A stretch of 38,761 nt of DNA from Pseudomonadota bacterium (GCA_026388655.1 JAPLJI010000182.1:1-38761); one strand, 5' to 3'. Positions 24,605-34,772 are shown, counted from the first letter of the stretch. Translations and numbers: made by a program. Notes: a model not told the origin generated them from the sequence alone.

Positions 24605-26776
24605 CTACGGCGCTTTGTATTCAACTTTTAAGAGTTTTACCTGATGTTCTTCGAGCCGCAACGATATTTTTTCATCTTTAACCTTGATCTTTTCCCCGCT
24701 GAAAGCCTCGGTGATCTCCCGGGGGGATGAGGAACTGAGCCAAGCGGTATCGATTTCGAACTCCCGGGCCTCGCCTCTCCAGTTGAAGAAAGCCAGATAA
24801 CCTGCCTGATCTCCGCCGGCGAGCCACCAGATCGAAGGCGCCCGGCTTTCCCCCGCGAGATCCATCACGGGTGATGAAAAAAGGTTTTGACTCGGCGCAT
24901 CGAAAAGGTCGAGAGGAACCGCCGGTTTTCCAATTTTGGCGATTTCCAGAATGACCGGGTCGGTGGCAATTTTAAGCCGGTCTTCCTCCAGGCTGGCCAG
25001 ATTGTCCCCGAGCAGGAAAATCCCTCCCGCCATCACGTTGGCCACGGCGAACATTTTCGCCTCTTCGAGGGTCAGGGGATCCCGCAAAAGGAGCTGGTCG
25101 GGATCGTTCAGGAACCAGTTTCCCCCGGTGAAAAAGCGGGAAGCGGTATTCCGGGCTTCGTGGACGAGAAAGTTATAACTCGGGTTTCCCCCGCCGACCG
25201 CCTCGTAGGCAATATCGGGGCCGGTCCGGAAAGCATGGGCGTGTCCGAGGGTGGGAAGCATCGGAGCGCCGCAGGCGAGAATGAACATATCCTCCCCCGC
25301 CGCCTTCCTGATGATTTCCAGGCCGCGGTGGTAGGCCTGCATGCTGGTGATCTTGGGATCATGACGGACCCCTTCAAAGGCCTCGGCGAAAATGAAATCT
25401 ATTTTGAGCATCCGGAAACCGGCATCCCGAATCCCGCCGATCACGCCGCTCAGCCAGGTTTCCGCGTCCGGATGCGTCACGTCCAGGATGGCGTGGGTGG
25501 CGCGGAGCGGCTGTTGATTGGCAATCAGATCCCCGTTCTGGTCATGAAGAAACCAGTCGGGATGATCATCCACCAGGTCTGAATCCATGCTAACCAGGAA
25601 GGGAGCGATCCAGATACCCGGCCAGAGCCCGGCGGATTCGATCTCCCCCGCGACGGCGTCAAGCCCGGAGGGGAATTTTTGGTTGTTGGTCCATTCCCCC
25701 CAGCGGGGCATATAACCGTCATCAAGCTGGACCAGGTTGAAGCCATAGGTCGAAAGCTCCTCCCTGACGAAATTGAAATTTTCAAGTATGTCTTCCTCTT
25801 TCACCTGCGAATAATAGTAGTACCAACTCGCCCACCCCCAGGGACGGTCCCCCTTCCAGACCAGGGGCGGGGTTATCTCCGCCGCGGCCCGGGCGTAGCG
25901 GTTCAGTCCGGCAACCGGGTCCTGGTCCGCGCCCAGGTAAACCGGATCGAACTCCAGCGATTCACCCGGCGCGAGGGTTACCCGGTCTCCGGTCATCCCT
26001 TCCACCACCCGAAGGTCCACGAGCTCCGCATCATCCTTGAATTCCACCCCGAGATAGGTTTTAAAAAGATTCGCGGAAAGCGCCCCCATGATCAGGATCA
26101 GGGGTGAATGCGGTGACTTGAGGGCCGTCATCCACCAGGAAAGCCCCGGCTGATCCCCGAACCAATCATCATTATCACCGCCGGATTGAAAGGTTCCAGC
26201 TTCCCGAGGTAAACCCGGATCACCGAAGCTGATTTTTATCGGACCGGTAAAACTCCAGGATTGATAGCCGTTGTGCAAAATTGATAATTCATTTTCTTCA
26301 TTTCCGGCAAAATCAATTCCCTCATTCCCACTTGAGGATTCTGATTCAAAAGAAAGAATCTCCGCTCCCGGGATTATCATTTCGCTATTGGTTGAGTTTG
26401 TCGCTTTAAAACTGATTTGGAGATATTCACTGTTTGAGCCCTGAATCACCTTAAATTCAAGATCGGGCGCGCCGGATTTCCCTGAAAGTATCCAAGTCGT
26501 CCGGTCAGGAATAATATTCGTTACCTGGTTTGGATATTCGTTCGAAGAAAACCAGGCAACCCCGCCGGGTTGTGAGACCGCAATCCGGACATGCCCTACC
26601 CCCGCCAAACCTTGATCTTCCGAACCGAAAACAAAACCACCGTTTTGGGTATCGATAAAGTAACCCAGCGGAACAGCGGTTATCGGGGTTTCCATTTTTT
26701 TCGATTCCCCGCCACAACCGAACATCAGATGAAAAGCCAGCAAAACAGACAGAGTCAAGAAAAATGGTTTTCTCAT
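24605..26776 (-). CDS. lipoprotein glycoside hydrolase family 36 (alpha-galactosidase-like)
   Basis: Lipobox LMFGC; WGWASWYYYY, LDDGYMPRWGEWTNNQKFPSGLDAVAGEIESAGLWPGIWIAPF, RMLKIDFIFAEAFEG. Confidence 0.88.
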   Translation of the reverse strand: MRKPFFLTLSVLLAFHLMFGCGGESKKMETPITAVPLGYFIDTQNGGFVFGSEDQGLAGVGHVRIAVSQPGGVAWFSSNEYPNQVTNIIPDRTTWILSGKSGAPDLEFKVIQGSNSEYLQISFKATNSTNSEMIIPGAEILSFESESSSGNEGIDFAGNEENELSILHNGYQSWSFTGPIKISFGDPGLPREAGTFQSGGDNDDWFGDQPGLSWWMTALKSPHSPLILIMGALSANLFKTYLGVEFKDDAELVDLRVVEGMTGDRVTLAPGESLEFDPVYLGADQDPVAGLNRYARAAAEITPPLVWKGDRPWGWASWYYYYSQVKEEDILENFNFVREELSTYGFNLVQLDDGYMPRWGEWTNNQKFPSGLDAVAGEIESAGLWPGIWIAPFLVSMDSDLVDDHPDWFLHDQNGDLIANQQPLRATHAILDVTHPDAETWLSGVIGGIRDAGFRMLKIDFIFAEAFEGVRHDPKITSMQAYHRGLEIIRKAAGEDMFILACGAPMLPTLGHAHAFRTGPDIAYEAVGGGNPSYNFLVHEARNTASRFFTGGNWFLNDPDQLLLRDPLTLEEAKMFAVANVMAGGIFLLGDNLASLEEDRLKIATDPVILEIAKIGKPAVPLDLFDAPSQNLFSSPVMDLAGESRAPSIWWLAGGDQAGYLAFFNWRGEAREFEIDTAWLSSSSPREITEAFSGEKIKVKDEKISLRLEEHQVKLLKVEYKAP

Positions 26777-26932
26777 TTAAAGTTCCGTTATTTTTTCTTT
26801 CGCAGGTTCAATCTGGGTTCTTTAGTTTCTCTGGTTTCTCTGGTCTGTTTGGTTAACTGATCATCTGATGTCCAGATATCCAAATCCTGATTTCCTGATA
26901 ACCTGATTCCCTGTATTTTTCCGGCCACAATC

Positions 26933-26948
26933 GTCGAGCAAGCTCGAC
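26933..26948. repeat. short hairpin GTCGAGC-AA-GCTCGAC
   Basis: Perfect 7-bp stem in the GH36 / radical SAM intergenic gap. Confidence 0.7.
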
Positions 26949-26981
26949 CACTACATTCGATTACTTGCCACCTGCTACCTG

Positions 26982-27926
26982 CTACTTGTTTTTCGCTATC
27001 CAGTACCCCTTTTCCCCGTGCTGTTTGAGATTGATTTTGCCCTCTTCGAGAAGCCGGTTCAGGGCCTTCTCCGCCTCCTTCATTTCCAATCCCATCCCCG
27101 CGGCGATCTCCTCCGCGGTCACCGGCCGCCGGGAGGCGGTCTCCAGGATTCTCTCTTCCACCGGTCCTGATTGAACCTTCGCCGAAGAATGCCTGGACCC
27201 GGCGATTACTTCTGCCGGGGGCCCGAAAAATTCCTTGAGCTCCTGCAGATGCTCATCCACCAATGGCAAAGCTGAGCTTTCCGTGCCCGGGCGGGCGACC
27301 GTGTTCAATTGGATCCGATCCGGATGCAGGGAAAGGGCCACCTCCCGGAGCAATTCCACTTCTTCAGGTGTATCGTTTATGCCCCTGATCAGCAGGATTT
27401 CCAGCCAGATCTCGCCCGAGAATTCCTCCCGGAACTGTTGAAGGCCGGAGATAATCTGGTCAACCCGCAGGGAAGAATGCGGACGATTGACCCGGGCGAA
27501 AGCCTCCGGGCTGACCGCGTCCAGGGAAGGAAGAACGATATCCGCTGATTTTAAAGCACCTCTTACTCTGGGATCGGATAGAAGGGTCGAGTTGGTGATC
27601 ACCGCCAGGGGAATCGAGGTGATCTTTTTCACCTCCTGGATTATTTCTTCCAAATCCAGATGCAAAGTCGGCTCGCCCGAGCCGGAAATAGTTATGTAGT
27701 CCGGCCGGTTCCCGGTCCGCAGGAATTGAATCATCTCCCCTATAATTTCCCTGGGCGGAACGAAGGACTGACGCTTCACCACTTTGTCGGTGGTTTTGCC
27801 CAGCTCGCAGTAAACGCAGTCCAGGGAGCAGGTCTTGAAGGGAACCGGGTCTATCCCGAGGGAAAGCTTAAGCCGCCGGGAAACCACCGGCCCGAAAAGG
27901 TAATGGCGTTTTGAGGACTTGGTCAT
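26982..27926 (-). CDS. radical SAM protein with C-terminal winged-helix-like domain
   Basis: CSLDCVYC (CX3CX2C), ITISGSGEPTLHLDLEEII; C-terminal SGPVEERILETASRRPVTAEEIAAGMGLEMKEAEKALNRLLEEGKI. Confidence 0.9.
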   Translation of the reverse strand: MTKSSKRHYLFGPVVSRRLKLSLGIDPVPFKTCSLDCVYCELGKTTDKVVKRQSFVPPREIIGEMIQFLRTGNRPDYITISGSGEPTLHLDLEEIIQEVKKITSIPLAVITNSTLLSDPRVRGALKSADIVLPSLDAVSPEAFARVNRPHSSLRVDQIISGLQQFREEFSGEIWLEILLIRGINDTPEEVELLREVALSLHPDRIQLNTVARPGTESSALPLVDEHLQELKEFFGPPAEVIAGSRHSSAKVQSGPVEERILETASRRPVTAEEIAAGMGLEMKEAEKALNRLLEEGKINLKQHGEKGYWIAKNK

Positions 27927-27969
27927 TAAAACTGATTTGTTTTTTATTTATGGCTAATATCTTACGCCC

Positions 27970-27997
27970 GACCGCAGACCGCCGACCGCAGACCGCC
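27970..27997. repeat. two direct tandem copies of a 14-nt unit GACCGCAGACCGCC
   Basis: Read directly. Confidence 0.85.
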
Positions 27998-28068
27998 GAA
28001 AAAAAATTGTATGATCACTCATTGATTTCGCAGGCTAAAGTCTCTGGTTACCCTCGGACCCTGGAACC

Positions 28069-28683
28069 CTATTTTTTCTGCTTAAGCAGATTAACCACCG
28101 CCCGGGCGAATTCCCTCGCCGCCCCCGGACCGTTGCCGGTGATGATCCGCCCGTCCGTTTCCACGGGGTTACCTGTGTAGCTGGCCCCGGCCTTGGTCAA
28201 TTCTTCCTTCTCCGATTCGAAAACAGTGGCCCTCTTGCCCTTGAGCAGACCCGCCCGGGCCAGGGTAACGGGGGCGATGCATATGGCCCCGACTACCCCA
28301 CCCTGCTCCAGAACCTCCTGGGCCAGCACATGGGCGTCGTGATTATGAAAGTATTCCGACGCCCCCACTCCCCCGATAAAAAGGACGGCGGCCAGGCCCT
28401 GTGGTTTTAAATCCTGGAGCAAAACATCCGGTTTCACTTTCATCCCCAGCATCCCGGTCGCCTCGGTTAGCTTGGAGGAGGCAATTAGTACCATGGCGCC
28501 TGCCTGGATTAAAAGATTTCGGGGTTCTTTGAATTCTTCATCCCGGAATTTCTCGCTGGCGATGACCAGGGCGACCTTCTTTCCCGCCAGGGGTTTTCCC
28601 TCGCCTCCCAGAACTGTTTTCCCCGTGAGAAAACCGGATGCCAGAAAAACCAAGGCCAATGAAACCAGGCCAATTCTTTTCAT
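28069..28683 (-). CDS. exported DJ-1/PfpI family protein
   Basis: Signal peptide MKRIGLVSLALVFLASGFLTGKT; VALVIASEKFRDEEFKEP; GGVVGAICIAPVTLARAGLLKGKRATVFES. Confidence 0.85.
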   Translation of the reverse strand: MKRIGLVSLALVFLASGFLTGKTVLGGEGKPLAGKKVALVIASEKFRDEEFKEPRNLLIQAGAMVLIASSKLTEATGMLGMKVKPDVLLQDLKPQGLAAVLFIGGVGASEYFHNHDAHVLAQEVLEQGGVVGAICIAPVTLARAGLLKGKRATVFESEKEELTKAGASYTGNPVETDGRIITGNGPGAAREFARAVVNLLKQKK

Positions 28684-28764
28684 TTTTGTTTCCTTACTTA
28701 ATGAATGAATTCGGAAATATTCTAGCCGAATCGATTTTTGTTCTCCACGGAAGGATCCGACCGC

Positions 28765-29466
28765 TTACCGGATCATCGTGATCAGGTCTTTGATCTCGTG
28801 GGCGAACTTGTCCTTGCCTCCATCCGAGGCCCGGAGATCCTCAACCAGGCGGAGGAAGTAGGAAAGCGGGAGACTGAAAATAATATCATCATCCCCGAAA
28901 CCGCCGAATTCTTTTCCGACCGTTTCGGGATAAGTGACCGTGGGTTTATCCAGGGAGATTGGATTGGCGATCGCGCCCTGGCAGATGGCCGAATAAAAAT
29001 GCGGGATCATCAGATTACCTTCCCGAAAATTAATGATGGAATGGATCCGGTGCGCCTGGTGGGCGTTGATGAGCAGGAGGACCAGCTCCGGCTCGTCCAC
29101 CTCTTTTTCCAGCGGCTTTAAAACCAGGTAATCGCGGGGGGCCGGGCGGGGCTTGGGAATGGAATCAAACCACTTTTCCGCCAGTTCCTCGCTGGCGAAC
29201 AACTTTTCCCCGTGGGTCAGAAACAGGACCAGACCGGGGCGGTAATCGTCAAATCCGAACCAGTGAACCGCCCCGGGGCAGGTGGTGGATTCCCGGTTGA
29301 GGCTCATCACCCTTCCCTTGAAAGCCTGGAAGATGGCGTTGCAGCCGAACCGCTTGGAAACGGGCGCGGCCGGGTCCGGTTCAGCGCAGTAGCTGGCCGC
29401 GACCGGGGGATACCTCAACCCCAGGTAATCGCTGACTTCCTTTACCGCCCCTTCCCAGCGCGACAT
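28765..29466 (-). CDS. DUF169 family protein
   Basis: LGLRYPPVAASYC...CNAIFQAFKGRVMSLNRESTTCPGAVHWFGF...MIPHFYSAICQGAIANPI. Confidence 0.75.
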   Translation of the reverse strand: MSRWEGAVKEVSDYLGLRYPPVAASYCAEPDPAAPVSKRFGCNAIFQAFKGRVMSLNRESTTCPGAVHWFGFDDYRPGLVLFLTHGEKLFASEELAEKWFDSIPKPRPAPRDYLVLKPLEKEVDEPELVLLLINAHQAHRIHSIINFREGNLMIPHFYSAICQGAIANPISLDKPTVTYPETVGKEFGGFGDDDIIFSLPLSYFLRLVEDLRASDGGKDKFAHEIKDLITMIR

Positions 29467-29471
29467 CAGTA

Positions 29472-29506
29472 TTCAATTTACGATTTCAGATTGACGATTG
29501 TAGATT
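29472..29506. repeat. 35-bp dispersed repeat, copy 2
   Basis: ttcaatttacgatttcagattgacgattgtagatt; 31/35 identical to 18551-18585. Confidence 0.8.
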
Positions 29507-29562
29507 AATTTTTTCATTCTTTCGTAAATCGTCAATCGTCAATCAACAATCGTCAATTTTTC

Positions 29563-30372
29563 TTACTTCCTGCCGACCCACTTCTCCATGGACTTGCTCG
29601 TCCCCAGGAGGTGCGCGATCCGGTCAAACTGGTTGACGGGCAGGACCGCCTTGATGAGGGGAACAAACTTGACCATGAGCGGTTCCCGGATCATGGGGGC
29701 GTCTTTCTTGAAGGCCGCGTAAATCTTGTCCACCATCTGTTCCGGGGTGAGCCACTTGGTCATCTTGGGAGGCTTGACCCCCGCAAACATCCCGGTGGCG
29801 ACAAAACTCGGGCAGACCGTCGTGAATTTCACGTCTTTCAAACCCATTTTCTTGGTCTCCTGCCGGATGGCTTCGGTCATCCCGACCACCGCGAACTTGC
29901 TGGCGCAGTAGGCCGCCAGGTTTACCACCCCCATCAGCCCGGCCGCGGAGGCCAGGTTGATCACGTGGCCGGCCTTTTTCTCGTACAGGTCCGGCAGAAA
30001 CGCCTTCATCATCCACATCACCGCGTTCACGTTCACGTCGATAGTCTTGAAGAGTCTTTCGTCATCGGCTTCCACGAACGGGGCGCCCCAGACCACCCCG
30101 GCGTTGTTGACCAGGACATCGATCTTGCCGATTTTCTTGTGAATATCAGCGGCCATTTCGTAAACCTTTTTCCGGTCGGTGATGTCGCAAATGTATGTGT
30201 GTATCTCAGCTCCCATCTTCTTGAACTCGGCGGCGGTTTTGTCCAGCGCTTCCTTGTTCACGTCGATCAGGACCAGCCGCGCCCCGTCCTGGGCGAACTT
30301 GATGGACAACAGGCGCCCCATCCCCATCGCCGCCCCGGTGATCACCACGATTTTTCCTTTGACGTCTTTCAT
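29563..30372 (-). CDS. short-chain dehydrogenase/reductase
   Basis: MKDVKGKIVVITGAAMGMGRLL, DVLVNNAGVV, YCASKFAVVGMT. GGGAGGAGTG before ATG at 30372; the track ORF to 30681 is an out-of-frame extension into the upstream gene. Confidence 0.93.
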   Translation of the reverse strand: MKDVKGKIVVITGAAMGMGRLLSIKFAQDGARLVLIDVNKEALDKTAAEFKKMGAEIHTYICDITDRKKVYEMAADIHKKIGKIDVLVNNAGVVWGAPFVEADDERLFKTIDVNVNAVMWMMKAFLPDLYEKKAGHVINLASAAGLMGVVNLAAYCASKFAVVGMTEAIRQETKKMGLKDVKFTTVCPSFVATGMFAGVKPPKMTKWLTPEQMVDKIYAAFKKDAPMIREPLMVKFVPLIKAVLPVNQFDRIAHLLGTSKSMEKWVGRK

Positions 30373-30398
30373 CACTCCTCCCTTGGTAAGGATATTTT

Positions 30399-31361
30399 TC
30401 AACCCTGTAAATCCCGCCAGGCGGGAATTATACCAAAACCATCGGCGGCTTTTATCCCCCGGCGGATGGCGTCCGCCAGAAGGACGGATGCGGTATGCCC
30501 CAGGGCGTTGAGATCGGCGGACTCGGCGCCGGCTGAAAGGCAGATGACCAGGTCGCCGTCGTAAAGGGTGTGCGCCGGGGAGATCGCCCGGGAGATCCCG
30601 TCCTGGGCCATCTGCGCCACCTTGATCGCCTGCATCCGGTCCAGCCGGGCGTTGGTGGCGATTACTCCTAGGGTGGTGCATTCTCCTGTGGCTTCTTTTC
30701 CCTTTTCCCCGTGCATCAACCTATGCCCCATCCGAACAAATTCTTTCCCCTCGCGGGTGTTCCGGGCTCCCGCCAGGATTTTCCCATCGGTTTCGACCAC
30801 GTCCCCGTAGGCATTCACGACGGCCAGGGCCCCGATCACCAATCCGGAGGCCGGGGAAAAACTCGCGGTTCCAATCCCCCCTTTCATCCCGAAGGGAGCC
30901 CCAAAAATCTTGCCTACTACCGCCCCGGTCCCCGCTCCCGCGCTCCCCTCTTCCACCGGTCCCGAGGTGGCCGCCTGGCAGGCCCGGTGGGCCATGTCCG
31001 CGTCCGGTCTGCGGAGGGAAAGAAACAGATCGAAAATGACCGCCGTGGGAACGGTGGGAATGTAGGTCTGGTAGAGCAGAAGTCCCTGGCCCTTCTCCTC
31101 CAGGAATCTCATTACCCCGCCCGCCGCGTCCAGCCCAAAAGCGCTGCCCCCGGTCAAAAGCACCGCCTGGATCTCGGTAACCAGGTGAAAACCGGAAACC
31201 GAGTCAAACTGGCGGGTTCCGGTCGCCCCTCCCCCGAGATCGGCCCCGGCCACCGCCCCGGACTCGGTGAGAATCACGGTCAGACCGGTCCGGTTTTCCC
31301 GGTCGGTAAAGTGCCCGACTTTTATCCCCGGGACATCGGTAATGGCGTTATGCCAGTCCAT
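30399..31361 (-). CDS. P1 family peptidase (DmpA/S58-type)
   Basis: MDWHNAITDVPGIKVGHFTD, LLTGGSAFGLDAAGGVMRFLEE, GIGTASFSPASGLVIGALAVVNAYGDVV, CTTLGVIATNARLDRMQA. Confidence 0.93.
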   Translation of the reverse strand: MDWHNAITDVPGIKVGHFTDRENRTGLTVILTESGAVAGADLGGGATGTRQFDSVSGFHLVTEIQAVLLTGGSAFGLDAAGGVMRFLEEKGQGLLLYQTYIPTVPTAVIFDLFLSLRRPDADMAHRACQAATSGPVEEGSAGAGTGAVVGKIFGAPFGMKGGIGTASFSPASGLVIGALAVVNAYGDVVETDGKILAGARNTREGKEFVRMGHRLMHGEKGKEATGECTTLGVIATNARLDRMQAIKVAQMAQDGISRAISPAHTLYDGDLVICLSAGAESADLNALGHTASVLLADAIRRGIKAADGFGIIPAWRDLQG

Positions 31362-31495
31362 AAAAACATCCTAAGTCATCAGTTCTGAAGCTTTACCCGG
31401 GGTTAACCCCAGCAGGAACCCATTCTCCCCGATTGTCATTCCCATCCCGCATCAGAGTGCGGGATAAACTCCAGTGGGAATCAACCCCTTCGTCT

Positions 31496-31559
31496 GTCAT
31501 CCCCGCGAAAGCGGGGATCCAGAAAAAATAACTGGATTCGGCATCAAGTGCGGAATGAC
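31496..31559. repeat. GTCAT...ATGAC-bounded MITE-like repeat, copy 2 (partial related copy at 31435-31484)
   Basis: gtcatccccgcgaaagcggggatccagaaaaaataactggattcggcatcaagtgcggaatgac. Confidence 0.8.
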
Positions 31560-31693
31560 GGGAATAAATTAACTCAGCAAGATCACGGGAAATAAGTAGT
31601 GAAAAACCGGAATACTCTTCTATTGTCTACTCAACTGACCTTGATCGCTCGAACCCTGGAACCCTTGGACCCGTAAACCCTTGATTAGGCTAT

Positions 31694-33424
31694 CTATGGA
31701 AGTTTCGTCCGGTAAACCCCATGATACTCGGTGCCGATGTACAACCGATCCAGATTGTTGGGATCCACCGCGATCGATCGAATCGAAATCGAGTCCGGCA
31801 ACCCATTGTTCTGGGCGGTAAAGGTGGACCCCCCGTCCCGGGATCTCCAGACTCCTTTCTCGGTCAAGCCCACCAGAACCGTGCCCGGGTAATCATGATA
31901 AGCGATCGGCAGAATGGCCCGCGGATAGGAGTTGGTGTTGCCGATCTGGATCGGCAACAGCCAGGTATTCCCTCCATCCACGGTCCGATATATCCCTTGA
32001 TTTTCCACCCCCACGTAAATTTTTTGAGGATCGGCCGGATCAAAGGCGATAACTCGCGAGGTTAAACTTCTAAAAAAACTCATCTCCCCCCAGGTAGTTC
32101 CCAAATCCAAAGATTGAATTATTGTTTTATAGAAGATGTCTTCGGATTTCCAGAAGACGCTGGCCAGCATCTGATTGCCTCCGAAAGCAAGATTATAAAC
32201 CTGTTGAATATCAGTAATTCCGCTCGGATACCAGTTTTGTGAATCATCGCTGGAAAAGTACAGGGGACCGTTGAACCAACCCGGCCCCGCCCAGAGCTTT
32301 CCCTGGGAATCGAGCCCCAGGGAGAAAATCCGCCGGTATTTATGCGGGATGCCCGAACTCTCTTCCTGCCAGGAATGCCCGTCATAACGATAAATACCGG
32401 CCGTGGTGGCCGCAAAAACATAAAACTGAGTCAATTTTTCACTTAATCTGAGATCGAGAACCCGGAGTTCGGAGAGACCCAGTATTTCCTCCCAGCTGTC
32501 CGCCAAGGGGGAATAGGCGTACACTCCATAACCTTGATCTGGAATCGGATTTGAAACCGAAAGCGGGTCAAAGAAACTCGACAACCCCGCATACGCCCTC
32601 GACGAATAAGGATCCACCACCAGGGAATTAACCACCGCCTGCGAAACCCAGCTCGGGAATTCCCCCGCCTCCGTCCCCGCCTTTTCCCACAACAAGACAT
32701 CCTGAACTTCAAGCGGAATTGAGCAAGCAATGGTGTAGGACGGAACGCTCGGATCGGTTACGGAAAATTCCATGACATAACTGCCCCGCGCGCCAAAAAT
32801 CGGTGAATAGGAAAAATCCACTAAGTTGTCTAAATTGTTAAACGCAAAACCGGTAACCCCGCCCGGCATTTGCCCCTGCCATTTAAAGGTATACGCCAGG
32901 CGGAGATTATCCTCGATATCCGGGTCGGAAGCCCGAAAGGTGAAAGCCAGGGTGGAAAGCTCATCCACGGTCTGAAGCGGGTTGCCCGGGCACTGCGGGG
33001 GCCGGTTTACATTATTCACTTTGATCAGGATATCTTTTCTAACCGTGGTGATCTGTTGGTTGGGTTTGCCATCCTTGGTTTTTTCATCTATGGCCGCCAC
33101 CCAGACCGAATACTCCCCGGCGTCGTCATAGCTGGCGGTATACCTCCAGGTGGGAATGCTTAAATCCTTGGAATAACCCCCGGGAGCCCAACCCCCGAAA
33201 CTATATGTCAATATATCCCCATCCGGATCGGAAATCTGAGGTTCGATCACGATTTCCTCTCCCTCGTTGACGATCACCTGGGCGACGGGCTCAATAACTG
33301 GGGGCATGTTTTTTACGGGGGTAAATTCCTTGTCCGGGAGCTTGAGACAGGCCGGAGCAAAAAAAGCGAAGCACAAAGAGCAAAAGGCAAAAAATAAAAT
33401 AATTTTATTAGCAGCAACTTTCAT
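31694..33424 (-). CDS. surface lipoprotein: Ig/cadherin-like repeats plus sortilin/BNR-type beta-propeller
   Basis: Signal peptide with FFAPAC; NMPPVIEPVAQVIVNEGEEIVIEPQISDPDGD; repeated SxDxGxTW-type motifs (SLDLGTTWGEM, TVDGGNTWLLP, SRDGGSTFTAQ). Confidence 0.8.
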   Translation of the reverse strand: MKVAANKIILFFAFCSLCFAFFAPACLKLPDKEFTPVKNMPPVIEPVAQVIVNEGEEIVIEPQISDPDGDILTYSFGGWAPGGYSKDLSIPTWRYTASYDDAGEYSVWVAAIDEKTKDGKPNQQITTVRKDILIKVNNVNRPPQCPGNPLQTVDELSTLAFTFRASDPDIEDNLRLAYTFKWQGQMPGGVTGFAFNNLDNLVDFSYSPIFGARGSYVMEFSVTDPSVPSYTIACSIPLEVQDVLLWEKAGTEAGEFPSWVSQAVVNSLVVDPYSSRAYAGLSSFFDPLSVSNPIPDQGYGVYAYSPLADSWEEILGLSELRVLDLRLSEKLTQFYVFAATTAGIYRYDGHSWQEESSGIPHKYRRIFSLGLDSQGKLWAGPGWFNGPLYFSSDDSQNWYPSGITDIQQVYNLAFGGNQMLASVFWKSEDIFYKTIIQSLDLGTTWGEMSFFRSLTSRVIAFDPADPQKIYVGVENQGIYRTVDGGNTWLLPIQIGNTNSYPRAILPIAYHDYPGTVLVGLTEKGVWRSRDGGSTFTAQNNGLPDSISIRSIAVDPNNLDRLYIGTEYHGVYRTKLP

Positions 33425-33427
33425 CGC

Positions 33428-34210
33428 TTAGAACCTGATCTTGGTGGAAATCCCCATGCCCTCAATCCCCCCGGTGGAGCCAGTCTGGGGGAAAGGAGTC
33501 AGGCTCACCGGCCGGGAGGGAGCGCTCTTAGACCTCTGGATTATGTAGAGGTATGCCGCTATTCCCGCGAATAATCCGGTCACTGCCAGGGAGGTATAAT
33601 AACCATCCCGGTAACGGTTGAAATCCGTCCTGGCGCCACTGGCCTGGTTTTTATATTTATCCAGGTCGGGGTTTCCAGAACAGCTCCCCGTCGCCTCGCA
33701 GGCATTCTTGACCCCCGTGTAGTTATCCGCCGCCCGGGAATAACTGTCACCGGCCCGGCTCCCCAGGGAGTAAAGAATCCCGGCGCTCACCAGGGCCGCC
33801 CCGCTTAAGGCCAGGGCCCCCAGCCGGTAGGCGCGTTTCTGGCTGGCCGCCCTCAGGGCCGGGGGGATCTGAACGGAGATAACCAGGGTCGGCTGGGGGG
33901 ACTCGGTGGAGGTGATTGATTGTAAGTACCCACGGAGGATGATGCTTTTCCCGGCCTCCACCTTTATCCGGGTAGAAAACTCCTGGTAGCCTTCGTAACG
34001 AATCCTGAGTTCATGTTCCCCCGCCGGCAACGGCAATGATTCGAGGGGCGAGTTTCCCAGGAGCTTGCCGTCCACCCGGATCTCCGCCCCAAAAGGTTGG
34101 ATCATCAGGGAGACCTTCCCTTCCGCGGGTTTTTCCTGCGCCCACAAGGGAGAAACCCACCCCTGGATAAAAACCGGGATCAAAAGAAGAGAGATTAAAC
34201 GCTTAATCAT
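33428..34210 (-). CDS. PEGA-domain membrane protein
   Basis: Signal peptide; VSLMIQPFGAEIRVDGKLLGNSPLESLPLPAGEHELRIRYEGYQEF; later hydrophobic segments. Confidence 0.85.
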   Translation of the reverse strand: MIKRLISLLLIPVFIQGWVSPLWAQEKPAEGKVSLMIQPFGAEIRVDGKLLGNSPLESLPLPAGEHELRIRYEGYQEFSTRIKVEAGKSIILRGYLQSITSTESPQPTLVISVQIPPALRAASQKRAYRLGALALSGAALVSAGILYSLGSRAGDSYSRAADNYTGVKNACEATGSCSGNPDLDKYKNQASGARTDFNRYRDGYYTSLAVTGLFAGIAAYLYIIQRSKSAPSRPVSLTPFPQTGSTGGIEGMGISTKIRF

Positions 34211-34772
34211 TCAGATTAATAGTAAGATATTCCTCGATTTTGCTCAAGGATTTCGGCCCGATTCCCCGGACGTCGAGGAGACCGGATAATTCCCGGAAAT
34301 CCCCGTGTTCTTCCCGGTATTGAAGGATTCTCTCCGAAAGGCTCGGTCCAATCCCCGGGATGGCCTCTAGATCCCGACGGCCGGCCCGGTTAACATCGAT
34401 TTTCTGCCCGAAGAGCAAAAGATGACTCCCCGGCATTTTCTCCTCGCGGAAGTCCAGGGGTTCCCGGGAAAGAATCCTGACCCGGGTGCCGTTTTCCAGC
34501 CGTTTATCCTCTTCCCGCCCGGATCCCGGGATTAGCTCCGCCAGGGTGGGAGAACCGGCAAACCCATAAATGCAGGGGGGCCGGTCAGGATACTGCACCT
34601 CGATCCAGGAGCGAATATTTTCCTTCAGGGAAACCGGCGAGGCAGAAACCTCCCACCCTCCGGAATGCAGCTGCCCGGCAGTCAGGAAAGCGGCAACAAA
34701 AATCACCGGCAAGAAATCCAGGTTAAATCGTTTGTTTCCCTGCTCCTGAAGCAAACAATCCTCTGCCTTCAT
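34203..34772 (-). CDS. ComEA-like helix-hairpin-helix protein with N-terminal TM
   Basis: DVNRAGRRDLEAIPGIGPSLSERILQYREEHGDFRELSGLLDVRGIGPKSLSKIEEYL. Confidence 0.85.
   Translation of the reverse strand: MKAEDCLLQEQGNKRFNLDFLPVIFVAAFLTAGQLHSGGWEVSASPVSLKENIRSWIEVQYPDRPPCIYGFAGSPTLAELIPGSGREEDKRLENGTRVRILSREPLDFREEKMPGSHLLLFGQKIDVNRAGRRDLEAIPGIGPSLSERILQYREEHGDFRELSGLLDVRGIGPKSLSKIEEYLTINLND

Noticed and set aside
30373-30681. N-terminal extension of the SDR ORF
   Set aside because: Overlaps the P1 peptidase coding region in another frame; a good SD/ATG exists at 30372.
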